Assembly: GCA_964006375.1 (NCBI GenBank)
Contig: OZ023265.1
Location: forward strand, 14,215,252-14,279,251
Direction: 5' to 3'
Origin: Tillus elongatus
Taxonomy: Eukaryota; Arthropoda; Insecta; Coleoptera; Cleridae
DNA length: 64,000 bases
Made by a program: the position numbers and the translations under genes. Positions within the stretch are counted from its first letter, which is position 1, and every line of letters begins with the position of its first letter. Positions 25,270 to 38,589 of this stretch are shown piece by piece. The notes beneath the pieces were generated by a model. The model did no database searches. It was not told where the DNA came from and saw only the letters and a list, made by a program, of their open reading frames with translations.

Positions 25270-25680
25270 ATTGGTTTTAATTTAAACTGTTCCGGTACAG
25301 GTAGATATAAACGTAAACACACTAACGGTGCTGCGTCTCTACACACACATCTGGACCCCACAGCCACTCTTTCGACACTACTGAACTGAAAGACGAGCAA
25401 ACTGGGGTGTTACGAACTCGAACTAAAATGCAAGCGCAACGAAAACGCGAAGCCAGAAACGAGAAGGGACGAACACTGGGGCAACTCACAACTCTCAGCT
25501 GGCATGTGCCGAGTGCCGATCGTGGAACGTGGGCTCTCTCGCGGTGGCTGTGTTTAGCGGATCTTGCCTGTTCATTCTGCGAGTGTATTCGGCTGCCGGA
25601 GATTGCTGACTTGCAGTCGCATCGGTGTTGCCTGAATGTGGGGATCGGTGGAAAATCTGGTGTAAAGAGCTAATTCATTA
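25270..25680 (-). promoter_or_regulatory. CpG-containing block, candidate promoter or 5' exon
   Basis: This is the one stretch whose composition is clearly unlike its surroundings: markedly more G+C and many CpGs (for example GCGCAACGAAAACGCGAAGC and GATCGTGGAACG). It resembles no transposon seen here. On the minus strand, near 25390-25380, TTTCAGTTCAGTAG contains two overlapping TCAGT matches to the arthropod initiator, followed by sequence that would be an AT-rich leader. A plus-strand 88-codon frame spans it, but without a known motif. An alternative is an unrecognised transposon fragment. Confidence 0.25.
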
Positions 25681-25683
25681 AAA

Positions 25684-25826
25684 TGTCCTGACGCAGCAAG
25701 TAGTTAATTTTCATAAACATGTTTTTAACAGCAAATATGTATCTTAGTGAATTTTTATTTAAAACAAAATATTTTCAAATGAACGCGAACTAGGACCCCT
25801 AGAACCCATATCTGGGATCAGTTTTA

Positions 25827-25914
<88 letters not shown>

Positions 25915-26430
25915 AACCGATAAATCAAAAAATTATTAACCGATTTCGATGAAACTCGGCAAGTGCCTTTCTTTTATTAATGGCTTGGATGAGTTCGTTA
26001 GCCAGGAAGAACGGAAAAGGTTTTCCGGGAAAATGTTGAGTTTTCTTTCGAAAAAAATTTTTCTCCAAAAATTACATAGCTATTTAATGAAATTTGATGA
26101 ATATGTTGCCTTAGGAAAGACCTGACCACGTACCAAAATTCCACTTTCTAAGTGTATAAAAAATTGAGATTCAAATTTTGAGTTTTATTTTCTCCTAAAA
26201 TTACAAAGTTATTTTCATAAAATTTGGTGGGTATGTTGCTTAGGAAAGTCTTAGACCTTAGTACATACCAAAATTCAACTTTCTAAGTTTATAGAAAATT
26301 GAGTTATTCAAATTTGAAACATTTAATAATGGTGAGACTTTGCAAAAATTTTTTGAAATGAGCGCGAACTAGGACCCCTAGAACCCATATCCGGGGTCAG
26401 TTTCAATTTTTATATGTTTATATATATATA

Positions 26431-26500
<70 letters not shown>
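25684..26500 (+). repeat. TA-core composite repeat, copy e, left part
   Basis: Begins with a damaged stem-loop terminus (GACGCAGCAAGTAG...), then AATGAACGCGAACTAGGACC, AGAACCCATATCTGG, a (TA)n array (25830-25911), CGATTTCGATGAAACTCGG, and GTTATTTTCATAAAATTTGG. At 26360 a second AATGAGCGCGAACTAGGACC block starts, leading into another (TA)n array (26420-26500) that is cut by the DD41D transposon. It continues at 28572. Confidence 0.75.
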
Positions 26501-26501
<1 letters not shown>

Positions 26502-26504
<3 letters not shown>

Positions 26505-28568
26505 GGTCGCTGATAAGTCTGGAAACGGTCGATTATCCGGGAAAATATACAAGGTGTCGAAAAAAGTTTTATACAAAAGTTTTTGGGTTCTTCAATGTCT
26601 ACTAGGCGGTGATAATTTCATTTATACAGGGTTGGTCATACAGGCGTGGCACACCAATATTAATTTTTTTTTAATGGAACACCCTATATATTATTCGATA
26701 TTTCAATCCTTCTCTTAATTTTGAGCAACATTTATCAGAAGCATAATGTACATAAACTCAATCGTTTCCGGGTAAAAAAATAAATAAAAATAAACGCTAT
26801 TGTTTTTAAAATCTATTGGATGAAGAACAAAAATAAATGAAAAGTAGAATATCTCTTGAAAACAATCTGTGAGTGTGAAAAGAACCGGTTGCGATGTTTT
26901 TAACATTGTTTGAAATCCTATTTTATAAGATGTTCAAAGTGTTCTCCATTGACCTCCTGACAATAATGAATTCGCTTAACAAAACATTGCACTGCATTTA
27001 CAAGAGCGTTTTGAGGAATGTTATTAATTTCATGCACAATCCTTGCTTGCAACTCTTCAATATTCTGCGGTCTATTTTGGTAAATTAAATTTTTTACATG
27101 ACCCCACAAAAAAAAGTCAAGCGGCGTCATGTCGGGAGACCTAGCTGGCCATTCAATAGTTCCCCTGCGCCCTATCCATCTGCCAGGAAAGGTTTGATTC
27201 AGATATTCCCGTACCTCAATTCCAAAATGAGGGGGTGCCCCATCCTGCTGAAACCATATTTCTTCCGCTGGTAGATTTGGGTCGTTATTGTTCGGAAATA
27301 ATCGACTTACGTCTGGAACAATTGATTCTTGCAAAAGTGTCAAATATCGAGCAGAGTTCAAATTACCGTGTATAAAATAAGGTCCTATGATATGTCCACC
27401 AATAATAGCACACCAAACATTTACTTTTTGCGGTCTTTGGGTGTGAATTTGTTCCATCCAATGTGGGTTTTCGTCTGACCAGTACCTACAGTTGTGTCGG
27501 TTGACTTGTCCATTCAAACAAAATGTAGATTCGTCGGAAAACAAAATGTGGTTGGCAAAGTTAAAATTTTGGCGTAACTTCTCCATAATAAGTTCACAGA
27601 ACTCGATTCTGCGATCAAAATCGTCTTCAATCAGTTCTTGCAATAAATGAATTTTATATGGACGGAACTTTTCCCGCTTCGTAATCTTTTGAATTGAATA
27701 TCGACTCATATTGTGATTTAAAGCCAATTGCTGTGCCGAAGTTTTCGGATTTTCCACCACATCCAATATTACATTCAAAGAATTTTCTTCATTTGTAACG
27801 GTTACTGGCCTTCCAGTTCTAGGTTTATCCTTGATACCGCCAGTTTCGTGAAAACGATGCAAAGTTTTCGAAACTGTGGATTTGGAGATTGATTCCCGCT
27901 CAGGATGCAACTCATTGAACATAATCACCACTTGAGCAAAACTTCGTGTTCTATCACCGTACCCTATCATCATTAAAATTTCGATACGTTCGGTTTCACT
28001 TAAACTTGCCATTTTGCACAAAAACTGTTGACACTAAATTACTAATGTTTCAAAACTGTTGACACTGAATGAATGTTTGACATTCGTTGTCCTGGAAACA
28101 TTTTAAAACAAAAGAATAATACTGCGTCTCTTATGGGCATCTTATCTTATCTTGGGATTCCAAACAATGTTAAAAACATCGCAACCGGTTCTTTTCACAC
28201 TCACAGATTGTTTTCAAGAGATATTCTACTTTTCATTTATTTTTGTTCTTCATCCAATAGATTTTAAAAACAGTAGCGTTTATTTTTATTTATTTTTTTA
28301 CCCGGAAACGATTGAGTTTAGGTACATTATGCTTCTCATAAATGTTGCTCAAAATTAAGAGAAGGATTGAAATATCGAATAATATATAGGGTGTTCCATT
28401 AAAAAAAAATTAATATTGGTGTGCCACGCCTGTATGACCAACCCTGTATAAATAAAATTATCACCGCCTAGTAGACATTGAAGAACCCAAAAACTTTTGT
28501 ATAAAACTTTTTTCGACACCTTGTATATTTTCCCGGATAATCGACCGTTTCCAGACTTATCAGCGACC

Positions 28569-28571
<3 letters not shown>
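26502..28571 (-). mobile_element. intact DD41D mariner-type transposon with 418-bp inverted repeats
   Basis: A 2,070-bp element starting CAGGGTCGCTGATAAGTC and ending with its exact complement, flanked by TA on both sides (26500-26501 and 28572-28573) within a TA microsatellite. Left (26502-26919) and right (28154-28571) inverted repeats are about 418 bp and differ at only a handful of positions seen by eye. Each contains internal motifs resembling the outer end (TACAGGGTTGGTCATACAGG and GGAACACCCTATATATT). The transposase fills the space between them, on the minus strand. The high arm identity and open frame indicate recent insertion. Confidence 0.93.
26918..28012 (-). CDS. DD41D mariner-type transposase, intact, 364 aa
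   Basis: It would cut and reinsert the element at TA dinucleotides in the nucleus. The first ATG (28010-28012) gives MASLSETERIEILMMIGYG. An N-terminal helix-turn-helix pair occupies about residues 1-115, with a GRP linker (PRTGRPVTV, 64-72) between them. The catalytic domain has D160 in LFSDESTF, D257 in WFQQDGAPPH and D299 in SPDMTPLDFFLWG, so 41 residues separate the last two acids. All three acids, the WPARSPD segment and the C-terminal HLIK end are present without stop or frameshift. The stop TAG (26918-26920) abuts the left inverted repeat. No host gene is nearby. Length (364) is normal for the superfamily. This is the best candidate active gene here. Confidence 0.93.
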   Translation of the reverse strand: MASLSETERIEILMMIGYGDRTRSFAQVVIMFNELHPERESISKSTVSKTLHRFHETGGIKDKPRTGRPVTVTNEENSLNVILDVVENPKTSAQQLALNHNMSRYSIQKITKREKFRPYKIHLLQELIEDDFDRRIEFCELIMEKLRQNFNFANHILFSDESTFCLNGQVNRHNCRYWSDENPHWMEQIHTQRPQKVNVWCAIIGGHIIGPYFIHGNLNSARYLTLLQESIVPDVSRLFPNNNDPNLPAEEIWFQQDGAPPHFGIEVREYLNQTFPGRWIGRRGTIEWPARSPDMTPLDFFLWGHVKNLIYQNRPQNIEELQARIVHEINNIPQNALVNAVQCFVKRIHYCQEVNGEHFEHLIK

Positions 28572-28646
<75 letters not shown>

Positions 28647-29105
28647 TGGTAACTCAAAAAATAATTAACTGATCTCGATGAAACTCGGCAAGTGCCTTTC
28701 TTTTATTAATGGCTTGGATGAGATCGTTAGATAGGAAAATCGGCCAAAGTTTTCCGGGAAAAGTTTGAGTTTTTTTTCGAAATTTTTTTTTTCTACGAAT
28801 GTTACACAGCTATATTAATTAAATTTAGTGGATACGTTGCATTGGGAAATGCATTACTATATACCAAAATTCAACTTTCTAAGTTTATAGAAAATTGAGT
28901 TTTTCAAATTTTAAGTTTTATTTCGAAAAAAAATTTTTCCCCGAAAATTACAGAGTTATTTTAATGACATTCGGCGGACATGTTGCTTTGGGAAAGGCCT
29001 TACTACATACCAAAATTCAACTTTTTAAGTTTATCGATAATTGAGTGATCCAAGTTTGAAACATTTAATAAAAATTCACTACCATAACGCACTTGCTGCG
29101 TCCCG
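28572..29105 (+). repeat. TA-core composite repeat, copy e, right part
   Basis: Resumes the TA array (28572-28645) interrupted by the transposon, then AACTCAAAAAATAATTAAC, GAAACTCGGCAAGTGCC, GGCTTGGATGAGATCG, and ends with ATTCACTACCATAACGCACT TGCTGCGTCCC (29074-29105), the stem-loop terminus. Confidence 0.8.
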
Positions 29106-29339
29106 ATTTAAAAAAAAATTAAAGTAGCCATCAAATTTGGTTACCCATATAGTAAAAACAATGTACCATATTTAATCAATAGCTTTGTTCTTTGAAAAAA
29201 AAATGTTTCCCAAAAAAGAACTTAAAATGTGACCGAAAAAACTGGTCCGTTTCGTCTGGACAACGAACCTTTTTAAGTTATTTACCCACCTACCAAAATA
29301 TATTATTCCCAAAAACTTTTTCGACGAAACTTTAAACAA

Positions 29340-30215
29340 TTGTGCTGAAAATTTATTCATAACTTCCACGTAGCTGTGGTAATTCATTCTCTTCAGAAGG
29401 AGATACGCATGGATTGAATTTAGAGCCCATGACTTGACCACAAAGAAAATATTTGCATTCCTGCACTTATAAACTTTTTAAACGTTATATTACTCGAGTT
29501 TGATTGAAAAAAGGTCAATTTTCACCAAATCACCCATTATTTAGCCACTACCCCCTCAAGCGGTCTTACCCAAAAACAATTCAAAGTGTTCATTTATCTG
29601 GTACTAACGAGATACTGAATTTGGAGATGATATCTCAATTCGTTCAAAAATTATTACGCCTACTAACAGACAAGACATACAGCGCCGACAGACAAATAAA
29701 AAATTTATTCCAGAATTAAGTTTTTTTATATGTTTTAAGACTTTTTACGCCGTTTTAATAAAAAAAAAATTAAAAATTGTTGCCAACAATATTCGACCCC
29801 CACACATTGAAACCCTAATTTAATTTCAGCACAGAATACCAGATGTTTGATTAAATTAAAAGTCTTCCAATAAATAAACCCAAAAACGTTATAATACTCG
29901 AGTTTGAACGAAAAAATGACAATTTTCACCAAATCACCCGCCGTTCGTTAGGGGGTGGGGATGTAACCCCTTCACCGATTTTACCAAAAAAAAATCCAAA
30001 CCGTTCGTTTGTCGAGTGCTAACTGTATACCAAATATAAAGACGATATCTCAATTTGTTCTAACGTTATCGTGGCTATAGACAGACTACATACAGACAGA
30101 CAAAAAAAAAATCATCATTCCCAAATCATGTTTTATATACGTTTTGATACTTTTTACGATGTTTAAGCGAAAAAAAAGTTTGAAATTTTTGTCGCCGATG
30201 CGATACTTCCACACG
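29340..30215 (+). repeat. dispersed repeat R3, copy 2
   Basis: Begins CATAACTTCCACGTAGCTG (shared with 46430), then CATGACTTGACCACAAAG, ACTCGAGTTTGATTG, CAAATCACCCATTATTTAG, GATGATATCTCAATTCG, and the part after 29880 repeats these landmarks once more. It ends with GTCGCCGATGCGATACTTCC. It is a head-to-tail double version of the unit at 10142. No coding content. Confidence 0.7.
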
Positions 30216-30707
30216 TGACGATGTGAAAGTCAAATTAATGAAAATATGCAATTTTTTCAAAACAATCCGAAACTTAAAAAAAAATATTTCTCATTAATTT
30301 CACAAAAAAATCTGACAAAAAATGCTTTCTACGGAAGCACAACAAAATTTCTGCGAAAACCGACTAAACATTTTTTTACACAAAATTCTGCTAAAAAAAT
30401 ACATAGAACTCAAATTATATACCTAATTTATAATCAACATTGAAAATAAAACAATTTGTTTGCACGGAAAAACCTTATTTTCGACGAATTTCGTTTAAAA
30501 AATATGCCATCACTTTTCACACAAAAATCCGCAGGAAAGGTTCCTTCAAATAAAATTAATTGAATTCATTTATATAAAAAATCACTATTAATATGAACAT
30601 TTTGTACAAGAAAATTCGCTAATAAAAATAAATTAAATTTTAAAATATTCAAAATCTGATCTAAATACAGAAGCAGATACTTTTTCTGTCGCTCCACAGA
30701 GAAAATT

Positions 30708-32796
30708 CCCCCTGATATCTCACAAAACGTCATGGAAATTATCCAAGCTGGCATGGAATTATTTATTCCACATACACAGAAAACCTCTGCAGCCACTCAA
30801 AAGCACCGGTTCTCTAAATCCTGTGAAAAGGTCAGACTTGAAAAAGTGAAAGCTCACAAAACACTTTCACACAATCCCAGTCAAGAAAACCGTCAGGCAT
30901 TTAACGACGCAAGAAACTGCTATGTCCGCATTCTTTCTGAGGCAAAAAACTCGTTTAATAATCACATCAAAAACAAAGTCCTCTCAAGCTCCAAGGGCAG
31001 CAAACCCTTCTGAACTATTGCTAAATCTATTGGGAATAATTTCTGCAAGAGCACGTTCCCACCTCTTGTCTCAGGGGATAAAATTGTTTCTACCGCCCTG
31101 GGCAAGGCTGAACTTTTTGCCTCTTTGTTCGCCGGCAATTCTACTCTCAACCCATCTCCAAATGTTCAACCACCAACAGTCCCTAATGTCGCGCATAAAA
31201 TGACGGATATCATTTTCAAAACTAAAAAGGTACGAAAGATGCTCTCTTCTCTTAATACCAGGAAAGCCTTTGGCCTTGACGAGATCCCAGCAATTGTTCT
31301 CAAAAAATGCGCACCAGAACTTGCCCCGCTCCTAACTCGTCTGTTTCAGACATCTTACAATAGGGGCATATTCCCTAGTAAGTGGAAAACTGCTCGAGTA
31401 CAACCCGTCCCCAAGAAAGGATCCAAAGCGCTTCCTAGCAACTACAGGCCTATTTCTCTCCTTTCAGTCATCTCTAAAGTGATGGAAAAGTATATAAACA
31501 CCGAATTACAAAAATTTCTTGAAAAACACAGTCTAATCCACGACAGGCAGTATGGATTCCGTCACTTTGTCACCCATTCTTGAAACAAGTCTATGGAACT
31601 ATACGGTGAATCCCAGATTGTCGCTCTTGACACATCCATAGCATTCAACCATGTCTGGCACGCAGCGCTGCTTAATAAACTTCCGGCTTATGGCCTACCA
31701 CCAAAACTCTGTACCTGTACAGCAAAGTTCCTCTCCAGCCGGAGAATTTCTGTTGTAGTGGATGGCCATTCCTCTAAACTGTATCCAATTAATTCAGGAG
31801 TTCCTCAAGGTTCAGCTTTAGTCCCTACTTTGTTTCTTCTCCACATCAATGACCTCCTCTCTAGCACATACAACCCAGTTTACAGTTACTCGGACGACAG
31901 TACTTTCCACTCAAATATACAATATTCTAAGCCTATCTCTTTAGCCCAATTAGATCAGGATCGCAGACTCATGGAGGGTTCTGTCTCCGTGGATCTCCAA
32001 AAAATATTAGACTGGGGAAGTAGAAATCTTGTACAATTCAACCCCACCAAATCTCAGTCTTGCGTTCTTTCTCATAAGAGATACACCAGCCCTAGACCCA
32101 TCCCAATGAACAACCAAGTTATTCAAAGTAGTTAGTCCTTTTCACTTGGCATTTCTGTGGATCGAAATCTGAATTGGCACCAACATGTCACATCAATTGC
32201 AGAAGCGGCTGCTAAAAAATTAGGTTTCCTCTTCCGGGCTGGCAAATACTTTTCACCAGCTAATATCTATACCTTATATACTTTACAAATAAGACCAAAC
32301 ATCGAATACTGCTCCCACATCTGAGGTGCCACTGCCGCTTCTACACTCGTTATCCTGGACTCCGTTCAGGAGAGAGCTATACGTCTGATCGGTGACCCTA
32401 GCCCCACCCAAAGGCTGCCATCCCTTGCCTACTGACGTGCCGTTGGTGATCTCTTTCTCTTTTATAGATATCTGTACGGGCACTTCTCAGAGGAGCTTTC
32501 TTCCATAGTTCCTCCACCTGCTGCCCACAACAGATCTACCAGGGGAACAGAGCGAATGCACCCTTTTACTGTCCAGCTCACCAGACATAGAACATCTTGT
32601 TATGCCCGCTATTTTGTCCTGAGGACTTCCAAGTTGCAGAATTCCTTGCCGGCACATGTTTTTCCTTCTCCTCCGAACCTCCAAACCTTCAAGTCCAAAA
32701 TAAACAAGTTGCCTCTCTCCTCCTTGTTGACACCCACGGTACGATTGTATTTAGGCTGTAAGCCCTCGTGGTGTGTTGTTGAAATAAAATAAAAAT
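30708..32796 (+). pseudogene. LINE-D copy 2 (CR1/jockey-like), broken but with 3' end
   Basis: Covers the linker, RT and C-terminal region. Motifs are AFGLDEIPAIVLKKCAPEL, VQPVPKKGSKALPSNYRPIS, LLSVISKVMEKYIN, a GVPQGSALVPTLF block and YSYSDDSTF, where the catalytic box has A to S but keeps both Asp. Relative to copy 1, 27 nt are missing after QYGFR (near 31563). A Trp codon has become TGA at 31581-31583, and further stops occur at 32133 and 32322. The 3' end GTGTTGTTGAAATAAAATAA at about 32775-32796 matches copies 3 and 4, so this marks the family's natural 3' terminus. No clear target duplication was found. Confidence 0.87.
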
Positions 32797-32916
32797 TTGG
32801 ACAAGTGTTGAAAATGAACAACATAACTGAAGAGGTCTAAAGAATATTTAACTTTTACAAATCTTTGTATAAAATGTAATACTTTTAATGTAACAATGAA
32901 CTTTTTTTAACAAACC

Positions 32917-33099
32917 CAAGGCACTGCATTGGGCTACCCTCTCTCTCCATTTATTGAGGATCATTTCATGAGTAGATCTGGAACGGATTTAGAAAATAAA
33001 AGTAAGTATTTTCGTAGAGCATGGCATCGTTATGTGTACGATATTTTCGCAGTATTAAACACAAACATATGCAAAGAAGAGGATTTTATTGATAGCTAA
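32917..33099 (+). pseudogene. Penelope-like reverse transcriptase fragment
   Basis: A 60-codon open stretch reads QGTALGYPLSPFIEDHFMS and then RAWHRYVYDIFAVLNTN. Penelope-like RTs have G-T/S-x-x-G-x-P-L-S-P followed about 30 residues later by R-Y-V-D-D-I/V-F-A. Here the first catalytic Asp of YVDD is replaced by Tyr (YVYD), so it would be inactive. The frame ends at TAA 33097-33099. No GIY-YIG endonuclease was seen downstream. It lies between LINE-D and the tRNA gene. Confidence 0.75.
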
Positions 33100-33239
33100 T
33101 TTAGCTGCTTCTAAAACCTCACAGAAAATCTATTTAATTAAATAGAGAGCAGAAGCTGCTGAAATTAGGACCTTGTTAAACCCAATTTTTGCAATGTCTG
33201 TTGTCCATATCTGGCTTTTGTTTTATGATCTGTATTAAG

Positions 33240-33660
33240 ATCATCAACTTTGACGTTTTAAATCGTCGCATATGCGAATTTTTATTCTGTAGAGTCATAG
33301 AAAATTGAGCTTTATGCATTTAAAGTTTCTTCCTCGAAAGCAGAGCACAAGATTAAATATTTTTTATAATAAAAAAAACCAGCAATTTATTTTATTTTAT
33401 TAACAAAATAAAAGTTATTTTGAGTTCAGGGAATAAAAGATAACAAAAAATAAAAATAAATTTTGAACCTCAAAAAGCAGAGAAACTAACACGTGATACA
33501 ATGAATTTTCCATTGTTTTTTAATGTTTATTTGTATTTTTTCGCCAAAAACCTTATTTAATGATTTTTTAAAATTGCACCAATTATTTAACTAACAATAT
33601 GTTTTACAAAACTCACTTCTATAGAAATTCGCTACCATAACAGACTTGCTGCGTCCGCAT
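33240..33660 (+). repeat. TA-core repeat fragment, copy f
   Basis: Contains CAACTTTGACGTTTTAAATC and ends with GAAATTCGCTACCATAACAG ACTTGCTGCGTCC (33626-33655). The stem-loop terminus is present with one altered base (ACAGACTTGCTGCGT), which weakens the stem. No TA array. Confidence 0.6.
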
Positions 33661-33779
33661 TTTAAATAACACTAGGTATGTATTTGCCAAATAATTTTGT
33701 TCGTTAACTATAGGTGTTCTGATCTTTATTTGACTACACTACTACGATGTGATCTAAATAGCATATTATACTAATATAA

Positions 33780-33851
33780 TCCTCGGTAGTATAGTGGTAA
33801 GTATCCCCGCCTGTCACGCGGGAGACCGGGGTTCGATTCCCCGCCGGGGAG
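33780..33851 (+). tRNA. tRNA-Asp (anticodon GTC)
   Basis: A 72-nt cloverleaf. Acceptor stem TCCTCGG (33780-33786) pairs with CCGGGGA (33844-33850) with one G-T pair, and G33851 is the discriminator. The D-loop region is TAGTATAGTGGTAAGTA (box A). The anticodon stem CCCGC/GCGGG encloses loop CTGTCAC with GTC at 33813-33815. The T arm CGGGG-TTCGATT-CCCCG contains box B. There is no intron. A pol III terminator TTTTT follows at 33858-33862. It is a normal-looking functional gene and the only clear cellular gene in the window. Confidence 0.95.
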
Positions 33852-33986
33852 GAGTAATTTTTATTTTTCATATGAATAAACAAAAAATTAAACCACTATT
33901 TTTGTAGCAAATAATATCAAAAACAGTATTCATTATCCAGGGGAACATTTAATAATTTGCGCAACTATGTTTTTTATCAATTTAGG

Positions 33987-36055
<2,069 letters not shown>

Positions 36056-36114
<59 letters not shown>

Positions 36115-36145
36115 TAACAATAACAATAACAATAATAATAATAAT
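36056..36145. repeat. (AAT)n array shared by two Dong/R4-like elements
   Basis: AAT units with an ACAATAACAATAACA variant block at about 36111-36131. It is the 3' border of copy 1 and the 5' border of copy 2. Confidence 0.93.
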
Positions 36146-37665
36146 GAGGACGGAAGGTACGAACACTCTTAAGAAAATCCAAAAAGCATCATCCCCGTAG
36201 TGCTATCGAGCGAGCAACCCTACCTAAACACCAAGGTGCAAGAGGAGTGTTGTATATTGGTAAACAGTTGAACCAGCAGATAGTAAACCTGCGTACATAT
36301 TTCCATCAGCAGGCGCTTACTTCTGAACTACACCGTGCCATATGCGAGGCAGATGATTCAACACCGCTACAATGAAGAGAAAGTGAAATATAAAGTCACC
36401 ATCGGACTGATCAGGACAAGCCGCAATCTTGGATCCAGAAGCCTCTCCATGGACGACATCTGAATGAGACCTCCCAGGCACATGTCGACAAATTGGCGTC
36501 GAACCAGTGGGTGGTGTGCGGACAGAAGGTTCCAGAGACAGATGGGTTTTTGCTGGCCATACAAGATCAGGTCATCCCAACAAGAAACTACCTGAAGTAT
36601 ATAGTTGGAGATAATTCGGTCCAAGATGACAAATGTAGATTTGGGTGTCAGTCATCAGAGACTATCCAGCATGTCACAGAAGGATGTCAAGCGTTTGCTG
36701 CATGAGAGTATAAAGAGAGGCACGACGCATTGCCAAGAATTGGCTCTGATACTGGGACTTTTAAACCTTAGTAAGGAGCCGTAATATAGATACACTCCTG
36801 AACCTGTTCTAGAGAACTCGGGATACAGGTTGTACTGGGATCGGACCGTGCTCACAGATCAATGAATTGCCTGCAACCAAGTGACGCTGATTGGTGTGGT
36901 CATTCCAAATACTAATAATATAGATATAAAGTACAATGAGAACATCGTTAAGTATCGTTAAGTATAGAGACCTCGAGATACAAGTAAAGAGACAGTGGAG
37001 GGCAGATAGTGTCCGAGTGATTCCAATAGTCATGTCGTCAACTGGTGTGGTTCCTAAGAATCTTCGAGAGAACATTAAGAGACTGGGTCTTGGAGACCAT
37101 CTTTATAATCTTATACAGAAGGCGGTAATACTTGTAACTGCTCACACCGGGCGGAGATTCCTGTGATATGAGGATGTGTCGCGTGGTCGCACAGTGTCCG
37201 ATAACTTGGAAAGGGTTCCATCTGAGCTCAGTCCCTTTGGTATCTGAGATACCTGGGATGAGTGAATGTTTCCCTTTGAGGGAGTGTGAAAGCCCTTCAG
37301 GCTAAAGTCAATAATAATGATGATACTTGTCCCCGCCGAGAGAACTGAGAGTTACTTGTGATGTCGAGATGGTCAACACCGTACCGATTATCAAGTTCCT
37401 TTCTACCTGAATGTTGCCGTGGAGGGCCTAAAGATACCCAAGAACAAGACGTTTCTTTTACAGAAGAGTGTGATCTTAGACACCTGTAGGATATCCAGGA
37501 ACAAAATAACAGTTAACTAACTGCACGTGGGGAGAAAAACTCTGTGCGAAACGAAATCATACTCCACAACGTGAAATATGATAACGTTATACTTACTTGC
37601 TGAGTGATTTATCACAAGCCGTAGTATATGACCTGTAAACCTAATAGAAGTGTAACTACTGAATA
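36146..37665 (+). mobile_element. Dong/R4-like non-LTR retrotransposon, copy 2, more truncated
   Basis: Homologous to the 3' two-thirds of copy 1. Segments include a short RT C-terminal part (about 36225-36360), FLLAIQDQVIPTRNYLKYIV and CRFGCQSSETIQHVTEGC (36547-36700), and KYRDLEIQVKRQWRADSVRV to NLRENIKRLGLGDHL (36960-37120). The PD...E nuclease core around 36880 is disrupted. It ends with ATATGACCTGTAAACCTAAT and a short AATAATAATAATT. It is inactive. Confidence 0.75.
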
Positions 37666-37669
37666 ATAA

Positions 37670-38585
37670 TAATTAGGTATTAAAATATATTTCTTCTATT
37701 TTATCGAACTTGTAACTAATTTCACTATTTAATATATACGCAAGGGATTTCTCTGGCTTAACAAAAGCTTGCTTTTTTCTGTGCAACCGGTTGCCTTTAC
37801 GTCATCGTCAGGCAGGGTATAATTGAAATATCTTTAGAAGGTTGTATTTTTTCAACTTATATAATAGCGTATCGATGAGAGTAAAACTAGTCCTAGCAGG
37901 AAGAAAAGAGAAGGACCTCCATCACGTTACAAAATAAACTATAAATATCTACTATTATCAATATTCCCGTAGAAGCACTTTCTACAATCGGTTTGCTCAA
38001 CCTCAGACCGACAACGTATCGTTACCCTGACTGACTTTCCCCAGTGGCCAATTTGGCAACAGAGTAAACGCTACCCCACGATTTCGCTAGAGCCCCGAAC
38101 TAATCGAAAAGGGATAGAAGAGGCTATTCCCATTGAGCTATTGCACGTAGAGCTTTTGGCTCCTTATACACACACTACACTACAATACTCATGCAGGCCG
38201 TAACCCATATTATGATAAATCGACAGATAAGAAACACTCTCCTATTGTGAATTTTCGATTTTTTCGGACAAAACTTCCATTTATATACTTGCGTTACATA
38301 AATATAGGGTGTTAGAAATATTGCCCTTATCAAGCTCGTTTATGACGTGACTCTAAATGGGCCTTTCACATCGGACGGAAGCTTTCGGCGATTTCTGAAT
38401 ACGTGTTTCTATGAAAACGACTTTGACCCTGAGCTATGCACCTTTCAGAATCGTGCCCTGTGAAATTTTCACTAATTGCATCTCAATTTGTATAATATCG
38501 TGTTTTATTTCGTTTATGCGAAAAGGAAAAATATTTTACTTTTAAGGTAATCTAAGCTAATTAAACATAATATTATGGGATACCA
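37670..38585. other. intergenic, no feature recognised
   Basis: No coding frame. On the minus strand near 37795-37830, CCTGACGATGACG followed by a GCAACCGGTTGC palindrome and AGAAAA vaguely recalls Penelope termini, but it is too weak to call. Confidence 0.35.
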
Positions 38586-38589
38586 TCAA

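Noticed and set aside
25407..25673. 88-codon frame in the CpG-containing block as a protein-coding gene
   Set aside because: No recognisable domain, and the length is explained by higher G+C content. Kept only as a candidate promoter/exon block.
37765..37835. Hammerhead-like CTGACGA on the minus strand near 37.8 kb
   Set aside because: No proper helix II before GAAA and no helix I or III pairing; probably chance.
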